Source: Endozoicomonas numazuensis (GTDB taxonomy: Bacteria; Pseudomonadota; Gammaproteobacteria; Pseudomonadales; Endozoicomonadaceae). From it: a DNA stretch of 52,152 nucleotides. Location: positions 634,019 through 686,170 of the forward strand of contig NZ_JOKH01000001.1 in assembly GCF_000722635.1 (NCBI RefSeq), in the 5' to 3' direction. Position numbers and translations under genes: made by a program. Below are positions 19,018-29,629 of the stretch, piece by piece. The notes under the pieces were generated by a model. The model saw nothing but the letters and a program-made list of their open reading frames with translations, had not been told where the DNA came from and made no database searches. Numbering within the stretch: position 1 is the stretch's first letter; every line of letters begins with the position of its first letter.

Positions 19018-19513
19018 CGCACTATTTACTATGAAAATGCCGCTTATTCAGGCTCTGTAGTCATTTTCATATTTCGGTATGAGCTGCATTTTCCGCTCAT
19101 GGCTGTTTACTATGAAAATGCCGCTTATTCAGGCTCTGTAGTCATTTTCATATTTCGGTATGAGCTGCATTTTCCGCTCATGGCTGTTTACTATGAAAAT
19201 GCCGCTTATTCAGGCTCTGTAGTCATTTTCATATTTCGGTATGAGCTGCATTTTCCGCTCATGGCTGTTTACTATGAAAATGCCGCTTATTCAGGCTCTG
19301 TAGTCATTTTCATATTTCGGTATGAGCTGCATTTTCCGCTCATGGCTGTTTACTATGAAAATGCCGCTTATTCAGTCTCTGTAGCCATTTTCATGTTTTG
19401 GGATGAGCAGCACTTTGCGCTCATGGCTGTTTACTATGAAAATGCAGCTATAACAGACTTTGTAGCCATTTTCATGTTTTGGGATGAGCAGCATTTTCCG
19501 CTCATGGCTGTTT
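19018..19513. repeat. 81-bp tandem repeat array between hisG and hisD
   Basis: Six tandem units of 81 bp starting at 19018 (first seven bases diverged), 19099, 19180, 19261, 19342 and 19423, plus a 10-base partial at 19504-19513. Units 1-4 are identical over 19025-19341; units 5 and 6, next to hisG, have diverged. Each unit contains two competing inverted repeats: TATGAAAATG with CATTTTCATA inside the unit, and GCATTTTC with GAAAATGC across the junction to the next unit. The array starts inside the hisG stop codon and ends at the hisD ribosome-binding site. Because 81 is divisible by three, it yields a chance plus-strand open frame with a 27-residue period. Confidence 0.95.
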
Positions 19514-20156
19514 AATTAGTCTGGGCATCTACTGCAGCACTCAGCTGCTGAATCAATGCATTAATGGCTTCAAATTTCACTTTCATAGAAGCTTTATTTA
19601 CAACCAGTCTGGAAGAAATATCGGTGATCAGGTCTCTTGGCTCAAGTCCATTGGCCCTGAGTGTATTACCGGTATCTACAACATCAATAATGATGTCTGC
19701 CAGGCCGACCAGAGGTGCCAACTCCATTGAGCCATAGAGCTTGATAATATCAGCCTGACGCCCCTGGGAGGCATAGTAACGTTTGGCGACATTCACAAAT
19801 TTGGTAGCGACCTTAACCCGACCCGTTGCCGGCTCTTCATACCCGGTTTTACCTGCTGTCATCAGTTTGCATTGTGCAATCTGAAGATCCAGTGGCTCAT
19901 AAAGTTCTGTCGAGCCATGTTCCAGCAGCACGTCTTTTCCTGCCACACCCACATCCGCCGCACCATATTCAACATAGGTAGGCACATCACTGGCTCTGAC
20001 AATCAGCAGATTGACGTCTGCATGAGTCGTTGGAATGATCAGTTTCCGACTCTTGGCAGGATCTTCAGCTAATTCAATACCGGCTGCCTTGAGCAGAGGT
20101 AACGTATCTTTAAGTATGCGCCCTTTGGAAAGCGCTATTGTGATCTGGCTGGACAT
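19512..20156 (-). CDS. hisG: ATP phosphoribosyltransferase, short form
   Basis: First enzyme of histidine synthesis, joining ATP and PRPP. The 214-residue length is the short HisG form that lacks the C-terminal regulatory domain and normally needs HisZ as partner; hisZ is not in the window. Conserved segments are [18 protein letters not shown] at the N-terminus, [16 protein letters not shown] near residue 62 and [20 protein letters not shown] near residue 152, the PRPP-binding region. GAAGGAAG precedes the start. It lies downstream of murA, and its stop codon overlaps the repeat array. Confidence 0.95.
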   Translation of the reverse strand: MSSQITIALSKGRILKDTLPLLKAAGIELAEDPAKSRKLIIPTTHADVNLLIVRASDVPTYVEYGAADVGVAGKDVLLEHGSTELYEPLDLQIAQCKLMTAGKTGYEEPATGRVKVATKFVNVAKRYYASQGRQADIIKLYGSMELAPLVGLADIIIDVVDTGNTLRANGLEPRDLITDISSRLVVNKASMKVKFEAINALIQQLSAAVDAQTN

Positions 20157-20341
20157 CTGGGACAGGCTTCCTTCGCGTTAAGGTGCGTAGTTTACACCAA
20201 ACAGAAGATAACGTGAGGGGGTACAAGCCAGCGCAGACAGGGAATTTTGCAATTTAATCAGGAAAAACATCAGGAAAAGGTGAAGAAGGGGAATCAGAAG
20301 CAATGGGAGGCTGAAACAGCCCCCCCAAAAAAGTCAATCAA

Positions 20342-21870
<1,529 letters not shown>

Positions 21871-22206
21871 GCATTCACCTCTCAAAACAGTCATAAGGCG
21901 GAGAAGCCGCCCCATGCCTAAAGCATAAACACAAAAACACCGCCGAACAGCGGTATTTCCATGAAAAAAATAGTGGATATGATGGCAATCAGGAGCCTGC
22001 CGGACTCATGCTTTTGAGCATGACGCTCTGCTCCCCTTGGCCACCAAGTCTTAGCCAACAGCCATTCAACAAGCTGACACCACTCGAGTGTGCTTGCGGG
22101 CAAACCGATGAATCATATCGGACATTGACTGCACTGACCACCCCCAGCAATGGGACTGGTCGCAAATAGACAGCCTGCAGTGTGTCTCACCAATAGCTCA
22201 CAAAGC
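21871..22206. other. mlaB-ibaG spacer
   Basis: A 336-bp spacer with a small hairpin (21939-21954) described separately. No convincing gene is visible. The promoter for ibaG-murA-hisGD may lie between the hairpin and 21870. Confidence 0.4.
21928..21954 (-). terminator. possible terminator between mlaB and ibaG
   Basis: Stem accgc (21939-21943) with gcggt (21950-21954). Read on the minus strand it is followed by gtttttgtgttt. The stem is short, so this is a weak call. If active it would separate the mla transcript from ibaG-murA. Confidence 0.4.
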
Positions 22207-22518
22207 TTACGAGCAAGAATTTTCCTGCAGAATAGGTGCTATACCACAGACCTTGGCTAAGGCAGCAAGTTCCTCAGGCATATCAGAAAGGCAAAGATGC
22301 CCCCCTTTATCTTGAGCTAACCGAATCCAGGACAGGCAAACGGAAAGAGTCGAGCTGTCACCTTTAAGCAGATTGCCGAGACTGACTTTCAGGACACCGT
22401 CAGGGCTGATGTCTTTTTCCAGTAACTTTCGCCCCTCGCTTTCGACCTCAACCGCATTATCAAAGTTGACAATTCCGTTTAGGGAAAAGTGTCCTGGTGC
22501 CAATCGTTCAAGCTGCAT
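22207..22518 (-). CDS. mlaB: STAS-domain protein MlaB
   Basis: A 103-residue STAS-domain protein, the cytoplasmic subunit of the MlaFEDB phospholipid transporter that binds the MlaF ATPase. The sequence is divergent, but STAS features can be followed: FSLNGIVNFDNAVEVESEG as the first strands, VSLGNLLKGDSSTLSVCLSWI near residue 47 with the helix that carries the conserved Asp-Ser-Ser/Thr, and a C-terminal GIAPILQ strand. Position directly downstream of mlaC supports the call. The start at 22518 follows AGGA; a longer in-frame start at 22617 would run into the dispersed repeat. Confidence 0.85.
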   Translation of the reverse strand: MQLERLAPGHFSLNGIVNFDNAVEVESEGRKLLEKDISPDGVLKVSLGNLLKGDSSTLSVCLSWIRLAQDKGGHLCLSDMPEELAALAKVCGIAPILQENSCS

Positions 22519-22616
22519 AATAGCGGATTCCTGAAAGCCCTTAATGAAAAGTCCGGAAATAGTTTCCTTTGACCCAACCCCGTTCTCGCCGAGTCTGTCG
22601 AAGACCAGAACCATCA

Positions 22617-22686
22617 CCCTTCGACAGCCTCAGGGTGAACGGAACCTACGTTTTAATCGGGAATTTATTTCGAGACAAATCCTTAG
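22617..22686 (+). repeat. dispersed repeat, copy B
   Basis: cccttcgacagcctcagggt, then gaacgga, about seven variable bases, ttttaatcgggaat and the ending ttcgagacaaatccttag. It shares this layout with copies at 4947 and 32617. It lies between the mlaC stop (22707) and the mlaB start, inside the operon. Confidence 0.75.
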
Positions 22687-22706
22687 CCAATAAAAAATGG
22701 GAAAGA

Positions 22707-23375
22707 TTACTTCTTGCTGCCTTTATCGGTAGAAGACGACATGATCGCTGTCCAATTCTCCACCACATAAGGCACTTTTTTGTGTCTGTCGACGGCATCA
22801 GCAAACTGACTCTGGAACTGCTTGGCAATATTGATCCCTTCAATGGTCACATTGCGCAACTTCCAGCGACCATCAACATGCACCATAGAGTAAAAGATCT
22901 CTACAGTACTGTTGCTGGTACGAATCTTCATTTTAACGGGTATACGACTGGTTTTACCTTCCTGATATTTCTTCAATAGCTCAGGAGAGGTTTTATCCAC
23001 ACTGTCAATAATCAGACTGGTGTCATCCAGTGACAACAATGCCTTCCCGTAAAAACGAATCAGACTGTCTTTGAATTCCGATTCAAATTTAACAACCTGA
23101 TCTGGGTTACGGTGGGCATATTTGCCCATGACATATCGACCTACCTGATCAAAAGCCACTACCGGTGATAAAAGACGATCCACTTCTTTGAAAAAACCAT
23201 CGGGGTTTTTCTTGTACTGTTCCTTGTTCTTATTGAACGTATCCAACAGCTCAGTAGTGATTTTTTTAACTTCTTCTTCAGGTGGCTGCAACACAGGTGC
23301 AGCATAAGACACGGCCGCCATCATCAGGCATGCCAGAGCTATCAGAAACGGTTGAACAGACTTTACCATTTTCAT
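22707..23375 (-). CDS. mlaC: periplasmic phospholipid-binding protein MlaC
   Basis: Soluble periplasmic carrier that shuttles phospholipid between MlaA at the outer membrane and MlaFEDB at the inner membrane. 222 residues with a signal peptide ending around AAVSYAAP. Family features are LLSPVVAFDQVGRYVMGKYAH near residue 70, with the F/D and W/Y-x-x-x-G pattern, FKDSLIRFYGKALL, and DGRWKLRNVTIEGINIAKQFQSQF near residue 170, the typical C-terminal signature. Start codon choice is ambiguous: AGGAGG directly abuts an ATG at 23387, while 23375 and 23369 follow at 12 and 18 bp. Confidence 0.92.
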   Translation of the reverse strand: MKMVKSVQPFLIALACLMMAAVSYAAPVLQPPEEEVKKITTELLDTFNKNKEQYKKNPDGFFKEVDRLLSPVVAFDQVGRYVMGKYAHRNPDQVVKFESEFKDSLIRFYGKALLSLDDTSLIIDSVDKTSPELLKKYQEGKTSRIPVKMKIRTSNSTVEIFYSMVHVDGRWKLRNVTIEGINIAKQFQSQFADAVDRHKKVPYVVENWTAIMSSSTDKGSKK

Positions 23376-23466
23376 TCTTGCTTCCATCCTCCTATGCAGG
23401 CTTTTATCCAGGTTTGTACTGCTTTGCACTGCACTCTATAAAACCCATGCGGTTTTCAGACCTTCT

Positions 23467-23946
23467 TTATTCGTCATTATTGACTGAACCCAGAAGGAAC
23501 TTGCCAATCAACTCTTCCAGTATAACGGCTGACTGAGTGTCTTCGAAACGACCACCGTCCTTGATGTAATCAATATCGCCTCCAATGCTGATACCAATAT
23601 ATTTCTCACCTAACAGGCCTGCTGTCACGATAGACGCCGTACTGTCCAGAGGAATGTTATCAACATGGGAATCAATTTCCATCTCGACCTTGGCCATATA
23701 GGTCTGTTTATCAAGTTCAACCCTGGTCACCCTGCCAATAATAACCCCGGCCAGGGCCACTTTGGCTCTGGGCTTGAGTGTTCCGGTGTTATCAAACATG
23801 GCACTGACTGTATAAGTCTGCTGACCACTTTCCAGTGAGAGACCACTGACTTTCAGTGCCAGAACCACCAGCGCCAGCATCCCGGCCAACATAAAACCGC
23901 CGACACTTATCTCTATAGTTCTCATCCGCATCTTAGAGTTCTCCAA
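23467..23946 (-). CDS. mlaD: MCE-domain protein MlaD
   Basis: Inner-membrane-anchored MCE protein forming the hexameric ring of MlaFEDB through which phospholipid passes. 159 residues. One N-terminal membrane helix ([21 protein letters not shown]) is followed by a single MCE domain (about residues 38-115) with [20 protein letters not shown] and [16 protein letters not shown], the hallmark of the family. The start overlaps the end of mlaE by 14 bases, so the two are coupled. Confidence 0.96.
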   Translation of the reverse strand: MENSKMRMRTIEISVGGFMLAGMLALVVLALKVSGLSLESGQQTYTVSAMFDNTGTLKPRAKVALAGVIIGRVTRVELDKQTYMAKVEMEIDSHVDNIPLDSTASIVTAGLLGEKYIGISIGGDIDYIKDGGRFEDTQSAVILEELIGKFLLGSVNNDE

Positions 23947-24727
23947 ACATGACAGCGGTCAAAATGAAATCCAGCCCCAGAATGGCCAGCGAAGAATAAA
24001 CAACAGTCCTTGTTGTGGCCCGACTGACCCCTTCGGACGTGGGAATGGCATCATACCCCTGAAATACAGCTATCCAGGTCACCACAAAACCAAAAACAAG
24101 ACTTTTAATCAGGCCATTTCCGATATCCGCCACCAGATTGACCGAAGCCTGCATACTGGCCCAGAAAGAACCTTCGTAAATACCCAGCCAGTCAACACCG
24201 ACCATAACAGCCCCTAATATACCAACCAGACTGAAAATAGCGGCCAGCAACGGCATAGAGATAACGCCCGCCCAGAACCGTGGGGCAATCACTCTTTTAA
24301 GCGGATCAACACCAATCATTTCCATACTGGAAAGCTGTTCGGTGGTTTTCATCAATCCAATTTCAGCCGTCAGGGCAGAACCTGCTCGTCCGGCAAACAA
24401 CAACGCCGTTACAACCGGCCCCAGTTCTCTCAAAAGACTAAGAGCGACCATCTGACCAACCGCGTCTTCAGAACCGTATCGAATCAGAATGTTATAGCCC
24501 TGCAATGCTAGAACCATCCCGATAAACAACCCTGACACTGTGACAATAATCAGCGACATAACGCCGACACTGTAGAGCTGCTGTATCAACAGGGAGAATC
24601 GATTGCTAAACCCGGCTCTGGAAAAAATAGCCAGTATCAGAAAGACACCTGCACGACCGATAGACTGAATCTGATCCAGCCCAAAACGACCCAGTTGCGC
24701 AACCCTGTCAAGAATACCTGTACTCAT
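23933..24727 (-). CDS. mlaE: phospholipid ABC transporter permease MlaE
   Basis: Permease of the MlaFEDB complex that maintains outer-membrane lipid asymmetry. 264 residues, about 260 in E. coli. Five to six hydrophobic segments, with the MlaE family core [14 protein letters not shown] near residue 69, [24 protein letters not shown] near residue 96 and [20 protein letters not shown] near residue 207. It overlaps the mlaF stop by four bases (ATGA-type). Confidence 0.96.
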   Translation of the reverse strand: MSTGILDRVAQLGRFGLDQIQSIGRAGVFLILAIFSRAGFSNRFSLLIQQLYSVGVMSLIIVTVSGLFIGMVLALQGYNILIRYGSEDAVGQMVALSLLRELGPVVTALLFAGRAGSALTAEIGLMKTTEQLSSMEMIGVDPLKRVIAPRFWAGVISMPLLAAIFSLVGILGAVMVGVDWLGIYEGSFWASMQASVNLVADIGNGLIKSLVFGFVVTWIAVFQGYDAIPTSEGVSRATTRTVVYSSLAILGLDFILTAVMFGEL

Positions 24728-25539
24728 CCGATCTCCCCACCCAGCAATGCTTCTTTATAATCGGGTGCCGGGTAGTGGAATGGCACCGGACCATCGGACA
24801 GCCCGTTCATAAACTGTTTAACCCGGGAATCATTCGAACTCATCAAACTGTCAGGATCCCCCTGTCCAATCACTTCTCCATCCGCAATAAGATAGAGATA
24901 GTCCGAAATCGACGCCGTTTCATGCAGATCATGAGAAACCACGACACTGGTGATATTCAGTGCGTCATTCAACATTCTGATCAGCTTCACAAGAACGCCC
25001 ATTGCAATAGGGTCCTGCCCTACAAAAGGCTCGTCGTACATCACCATGGCCGGATCCAACGCAATCCCCCTGGCCAGCGCCACTCGACGATTCATGCCTC
25101 CCGACAATTCAGCAGGCATTAAAGACCATGCCCCCCTCAGCCCTACCGCTTCCAGCTTCATAAAAACGATGTCCCTGATCATCGGCTCAGCCAGCTGGGT
25201 ATGGATACGTAAAGGAAAAGCAACATTCTCAAATACCGACAGATCGGTAAAAAGCGCGCCACTCTGAAAAAGCATGCCCATTTTACGGCGGGTACGAAAC
25301 AGTTCTTCGCGGGAAAGCAGATCAAGATTTTGCCCATCAACAAAGATCTGTCCGGAATCAGGCCGGAGCTGACGTCCAATCAAGCGTAATAATGTTGTTT
25401 TACCTGTACCAGATGGACCCATGATGCCCACCACCTTCCCCCTGGGAATGGTGATATCAACATTATTAAAAATAGTTCGATTGCCGCGATGAAACGTCAA
25501 ACCGCGAATCTCTATAAAATTATCACTTGCCTCAGTCAT
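24724..25539 (-). CDS. mlaF: phospholipid ABC transporter ATP-binding protein MlaF
   Basis: ATPase of the MlaFEDB phospholipid transporter. About 271 residues. Walker A is [17 protein letters not shown] near residue 40, the Q-loop is in LFQSGALF, the signature motif is [15 protein letters not shown] near residue 143, Walker B is [12 protein letters not shown] near residue 165 and the switch His is in VVSHDLHET. The start at 25539 follows AAGGAA; an in-frame GTG at 25578 is an alternative. First gene of mlaFEDCB. Confidence 0.96.
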   Translation of the reverse strand: MTEASDNFIEIRGLTFHRGNRTIFNNVDITIPRGKVVGIMGPSGTGKTTLLRLIGRQLRPDSGQIFVDGQNLDLLSREELFRTRRKMGMLFQSGALFTDLSVFENVAFPLRIHTQLAEPMIRDIVFMKLEAVGLRGAWSLMPAELSGGMNRRVALARGIALDPAMVMYDEPFVGQDPIAMGVLVKLIRMLNDALNITSVVVSHDLHETASISDYLYLIADGEVIGQGDPDSLMSSNDSRVKQFMNGLSDGPVPFHYPAPDYKEALLGGEIG

Positions 25540-26017
25540 TGGAAGGCGATTCCTTGCATCTGTATGGACTGCACTCACTAGTAACTGTTGTTCCCTGACA
25601 GTTTACTACTGACCTGTTTCTAATTATGGCGGCTTTCGGCTTTCTTTTGAACCATCAGAACATATCCTTATTAGAGTCTCGATATCCAAATGGATGATCT
25701 ATCGGTTATTTACTGGCTATTTACCCTTATTTCACTCTCAAGAGTCTTAAGCTGTATATTTCCAGGTTAAGTCTGGATTGCTTGAACAATGCCTAATAAA
25801 CTAGTCCGCCTGGGGAATGACTGTTTCATTTCTAATGACAGTTTTTTCACAGTGTTTACCGTGAAAAGCATTTTTTATGTATTCCCTTTTCTGAGTGGGG
25901 GTCATGAAAAATATATTTCTTCGCCCATGACTGCTTACTGAAGATAAATACTTTGCCGCTGTTTATGTAAATAACATCTCACCCAATCACCCTGAATAAG
26001 AAAAGAGAATTTGCCCT
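25540..26017. promoter_or_regulatory. divergent mlaF / yrbG intergenic region
   Basis: Promoters for mlaFEDCB (leftward) and for the antiporter (rightward) should be here. Around 25902-25952 there is atttcttc followed by gcccatgactgcttact and gaagataaat, an imperfect hairpin whose loop resembles the cgctcatggctgtttact core of the hisG-hisD array. I could not identify a confident sigma-70 promoter. Confidence 0.4.
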
Positions 26018-26968
26018 ATGCTCATCGCCCTTGCTGCCATTCTGGTTGGCTTCATCATCCTGACTTGGAGCGCTGACCGTTTCGTAGCCGGTGCAGCTGC
26101 CACAGCCAGCAACATGAACGTATCCAGAATGCTGATCGGCCTGACAGTCGTCTCTATTGGCACTTCTGCGCCTGAGATTCTGGTCTCCCTGATGTCAGCC
26201 CTGCAGGGCTTTCCGGGACTCGCAGTGGGTAATGCCATGGGCTCCAATATCGCCAATATGGGTCTGGTACTGGGTGTTACAGCTCTTATAGCGCCCCTAC
26301 CCGTCAAGGCTGCATTGGCTAAAAGAGAGATCCCCCTGCTTCTGGCTATTACGATTATTGCTGGCGTCTGTATTGCTAATGGCTATCTGGGCAGAATAGA
26401 TGGCCTGATCCTGCTCTCAGGGCTGATCATCACTTTATACCTGATGATTCGCTGGCAAAAGCAGCACCCGGATGAGCCTGTGGGTGATGATGAAGATATT
26501 CCTGAATTATCTCCTTCAAAAGCCTGGTTTATGCTGGGCTCCGGTCTTTTACTCCTGTTAGGCAGTTCACAATTACTGGTTTGGGGAGCCACCGAAATTG
26601 CTCAAATGATGGGTATCAGCGACCTGGTGATCGGACTGACCATCGTTGCCATTGGTACCAGCCTGCCCGAGCTGGCAGCTTCAGTTACCAGCGCCCTGAA
26701 AGGCCACCATGATATTGCCCTGGGCAATGTAATTGGCTCAAACATATTCAATCTGCTGGCCGTCCTCTCCATGCCAGGACTGGTCGCTCCAGGAGCACTG
26801 GATCAAGCGGTGATTTTGAGAGACTATCCAGTCATGTTGGGTATGACAATCCTACTGGCACTGGTCTGCCTGATAGGTAAGAAGCCTAAACATCTGGGTA
26901 AAGTGACGGGCATTGTTCTGCTATCGATTTATTGCCTTTACGGGGCCTGGCTCTTTATTCAACACTGA
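26018..26968 (+). CDS. yrbG: calcium/sodium antiporter, YrbG type
   Basis: A 316-residue CaCA-family cation exchanger. About ten hydrophobic segments form two repeats, each with a conserved alpha motif: VVSIGTSAPEILVSLMSALQG with AVGNAMGSNIANMGLVLG (residues 45-90), and IVAIGTSLPELAASVTSALKG with ALGNVIGSNIFNLLAVL (residues 208-250). An acidic linker (about residues 150-168) separates the halves. yrbG next to mla and kdsD is the conserved gammaproteobacterial order. Confidence 0.95.
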   Translation: MLIALAAILVGFIILTWSADRFVAGAAATASNMNVSRMLIGLTVVSIGTSAPEILVSLMSALQGFPGLAVGNAMGSNIANMGLVLGVTALIAPLPVKAALAKREIPLLLAITIIAGVCIANGYLGRIDGLILLSGLIITLYLMIRWQKQHPDEPVGDDEDIPELSPSKAWFMLGSGLLLLLGSSQLLVWGATEIAQMMGISDLVIGLTIVAIGTSLPELAASVTSALKGHHDIALGNVIGSNIFNLLAVLSMPGLVAPGALDQAVILRDYPVMLGMTILLALVCLIGKKPKHLGKVTGIVLLSIYCLYGAWLFIQH

Positions 26969-27116
26969 TTTCTTTTTGGGAGGGCCAACCCTGAGCCCTT
27001 CCAACCACCTCCCTTTCTTCATAACTGATTGTTTTTTCCATCAACCTGCTTATATCTGTCTATGCTTAGCTGATTTTAAAACATTCGGGCCAACTCAAAG
27101 AGCCCTTTACGGACAG

Positions 27117-28237
27117 ATGAAATTAATAACAAGTACACTCTGGCTATTACTGTCAGCCTTGATCATGATAAATAATGCTTGGCCCCAAAACGACCTCAAG
27201 TTACTTGACCAGCTCATGACGCTGTCACCCGGCACTGTTTCTGATAAAAGCATGGAATTTTACTCTGCAGGCTCTGATCTGCTCGTCAGCCAGAAAAATC
27301 TGGCAACTGAACACCTCACCGTATTAATGATTCTTAACGGGCCCGAGCTTCAGCCCATTGAGGGTCAAATAGAATGGTCCACAGATGGAACCCATTGGTA
27401 CAATGCAGAGTTCGATAAAGAGAGTATAAGATCCGGAACAACAGGTCATATTCAAGTAAGCCTGCCCAAACTCGCACCCAGCAACGACCTGCAACGAATC
27501 GTGTTCAGAACCCGTTTAACAGGACACAATAGAGTTCATGAAAGTCGACAACTGGTCACCGTTCTACCTTACGGCGAAGCCCGACAAGCAGTCTTTTACG
27601 ACATAGGGGGTACCGTCCAGGCCAAATACAAACTGGCAGCGAAAAAGCAAAAAACCTCAGAGACCCGTTTGACCCAGTTTTCAGAGCCATTCATGCAGAT
27701 ATTCAAGCTGGATTGCTCGTAGTATTCCTGACCGGTAAAATGCAAGAAGACAGACATATTATAAGAGACTGGTTCAGAGAACACGGTTTACCTCCTGGCC
27801 CTATTTTAATGCCTCGAGCTCGCTGCTGTCCCGATAAGGGTGAAGATTTTAAATTCAAGGTTCTTCAACACCTGAAAAACAACGTAAAAGTTATCAGAGC
27901 TTGGGGGAATGGTGTTGAAAAAGACATTCTTCCTTATATGAGAGCAGCCGTTTGTACCGTCAATCATATCAGCTGGCCACTTTCTGATATTTCCAGCATC
28001 AAGCTACTGGTAGCCAGCAGGCTTCATAACTATCGGCTACACAGCCGAATCAAACTGGCTCACTGCAGTGAAGATACTTGCATACCCGCCGTATTAAGCA
28101 CTTACATGATTGACAATCCTGCCTGCAAACAATCGTTGAACCAACCTCTGGTTTGCTCCTTCGGCTCGCCCCCGGATGACGACCCTGACTCTCCCCCTGT
28201 TTTTTTCAACCAAGAGTGCAAAGCCCCATGGATGTGA
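27117..28237 (+). pseudogene. lipin/APP1-like exported phosphatase, frameshifted
   Basis: A secreted protein of about 373 residues broken by a one-base frameshift. The first frame (27117-27722) starts with a signal peptide (MKLITSTLWLLLSALIMINN) and contains AVFYDIGGTVQAK, the HAD motif I position, where the usual D-x-D-G-T reads D-I-G-G-T. The second frame overlaps it and reads DIQAGLLVVFLTGKMQ, then DWFREHGLPPGPILM and FKFKVLQHL, the LNS2/APP1 pattern (V-TG..., LP-GP, FK-x-x-x-L). Reading shifts best at the T-run 27678-27681, as if one T were lost; the total length of 1121 nt is one short of a multiple of three. The second catalytic Asp is Gly, so activity was doubtful even before the shift. 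Confidence 0.6.
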
Positions 28238-28371
28238 CCATGCAACAACAATTCGACCACTGGGTTTCGGGGCAAGAGCAGACAGTAGCACAACTCTGGC
28301 CTGGTCTGGTGGCAACCGTACTCTTTTTAGCCAACACAGCTGAAGAAGCTATTTCCTTGAAGGGACCTTAA
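28228..28371 (+). CDS. possible small protein
   Basis: A 47-codon frame that starts inside the last codons of the lipin-like gene (ATGGATGTGA overlap) and reads through a hydrophobic stretch LWPGLVATVLFLANTA. It could be translationally coupled, or merely a leftover of the decayed gene. No family recognised. Confidence 0.25.
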   Translation: MDVTMQQQFDHWVSGQEQTVAQLWPGLVATVLFLANTAEEAISLKGP

Positions 28372-28654
28372 GCCCCCAGTGACATTCAGTCAGGGAACTC
28401 ATTGCCATATCAGGGCTCTAATGCACTCTTTATTAAAGGTCGGGCTTAACATTTGCCGTCAGGGCTCTTTTATGCCCCCCATTGCAGTATTTCAACAGAA
28501 TGAAAAGCACTCAGTATTCCTGCACTGTTGTACCCTTGCCCTGAGTACATCCATAAAGAACTGAGTTCAATGATTAATCGAGATCGTGCCCTAAGCTGTT
28601 ACTGTGGCACAAGGCACTATAGAATAGCCGTGTCACAACCAATCTGTATGCAAT
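28372..28654. other. kdsD upstream region
   Basis: Non-coding as far as I can see. The kdsD promoter is probably here, but no convincing box pair or hairpin was found. Confidence 0.3.
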
Positions 28655-29629
28655 ATGACTACTGACGAGCCGTTTATCTCAATTGGTCGCCGCACCATTA
28701 CCATGGAACTGGAAGCTGTTCAGAGCCTGATCGACAGGATCGACAGTAGCTTTGCCAAAGCCTGCCGGGTCATGCTGGAGTGCCGTGGCCGTGTTATTGT
28801 CGTTGGCATGGGCAAGTCAGGGCATATTGCCCGTAAACTCGCCGCCACTCTTGCCAGCACCGGAACGCCCGCTTACTTTGTACACCCGGGGGAAGCCAGT
28901 CATGGTGACATGGGAATGGTCACCAGGGAAGACGTGGTTCTGGCGCTTTCCAATTCTGGCGAAACCAGCGAAGTCATTACCCTGCTACCTCTGCTGAAAA
29001 GACTGGGAACGCCCCTGATCAGCATGACCGGCAACCCGGATTCCACACTGGCCAAAGATGCTGAAGCCCACCTCAACACCAGTGTTGAAAAAGAAGCCTG
29101 TCCTCTAGATCTGGCTCCCACCTCCAGCACGACTGCAGCTCTGGTAATGGGAGACGCTTTGGCAATTGCCTTGCTGGAAGCCCGTGGATTTACCGCCGAA
29201 GACTTTGCTTTCTCACACCCTGGCGGTTCTCTGGGCAAACGACTTCTTCTGAAAGTCAAAGACATTATGCACAGCGGCAGTCGGGTCCCCGAAGTCACTC
29301 TGGGCACCCCCATGGGTGATGCCTTGCTGGAAGTCACTCGAAAAGGTCTGGGCATGACCGCCATTGTCGATGACCAGCGTCATGTCATTGGCATTTTCAC
29401 AGACGGTGATCTTCGCCGGGCCCTGGATAAAGGGGTTGATCCCAAGTCCACCCGTATTGATGACGTCATGACCGGCCATTGCAAAACCATCCACCCCGAA
29501 ATTCTTGCAGCAGAAGCACTGAAGATCATGGATGACCGGAAAATCAACGCCCTGATCTGTGTCGATGACGAGAACAAACTGATTGGTGCTATCAATATGC
29601 ACGACCTACTGAAGGCAGGCGTAGTATGA
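28655..29629 (+). CDS. kdsD: D-arabinose 5-phosphate isomerase
   Basis: Converts ribulose 5-phosphate to arabinose 5-phosphate, the first step of Kdo synthesis for lipopolysaccharide. 324 residues against 328 in E. coli. The SIS domain occupies about residues 40-170, with VVGMGKSGHIARKLAATLAS, PGEASHGDMGMV and ALSNSGETSEV. Two CBS domains follow (about 205-262 and 272-324). The stop overlaps the kdsC start by four bases. Ribosome-binding site is weak. Confidence 0.96.
   Translation: MTTDEPFISIGRRTITMELEAVQSLIDRIDSSFAKACRVMLECRGRVIVVGMGKSGHIARKLAATLASTGTPAYFVHPGEASHGDMGMVTREDVVLALSNSGETSEVITLLPLLKRLGTPLISMTGNPDSTLAKDAEAHLNTSVEKEACPLDLAPTSSTTAALVMGDALAIALLEARGFTAEDFAFSHPGGSLGKRLLLKVKDIMHSGSRVPEVTLGTPMGDALLEVTRKGLGMTAIVDDQRHVIGIFTDGDLRRALDKGVDPKSTRIDDVMTGHCKTIHPEILAAEALKIMDDRKINALICVDDENKLIGAINMHDLLKAGVV

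Noticed and set aside
19099-19515. A 138-codon plus-strand frame with a 27-residue repeat across the hisG-hisD gap.
   Set aside because: It exists only because the 81-bp unit length is a multiple of three; it has no ribosome-binding site apart from repeat sequence and runs antisense inside a his operon.
21918-22103. A 61-codon minus-strand frame in the mlaB-ibaG spacer.
   Set aside because: No family, overlaps the hairpin, composition unlike coding sequence.
28379-28564. A 61-codon plus-strand frame upstream of kdsD.
   Set aside because: No ribosome-binding site and no recognisable features.
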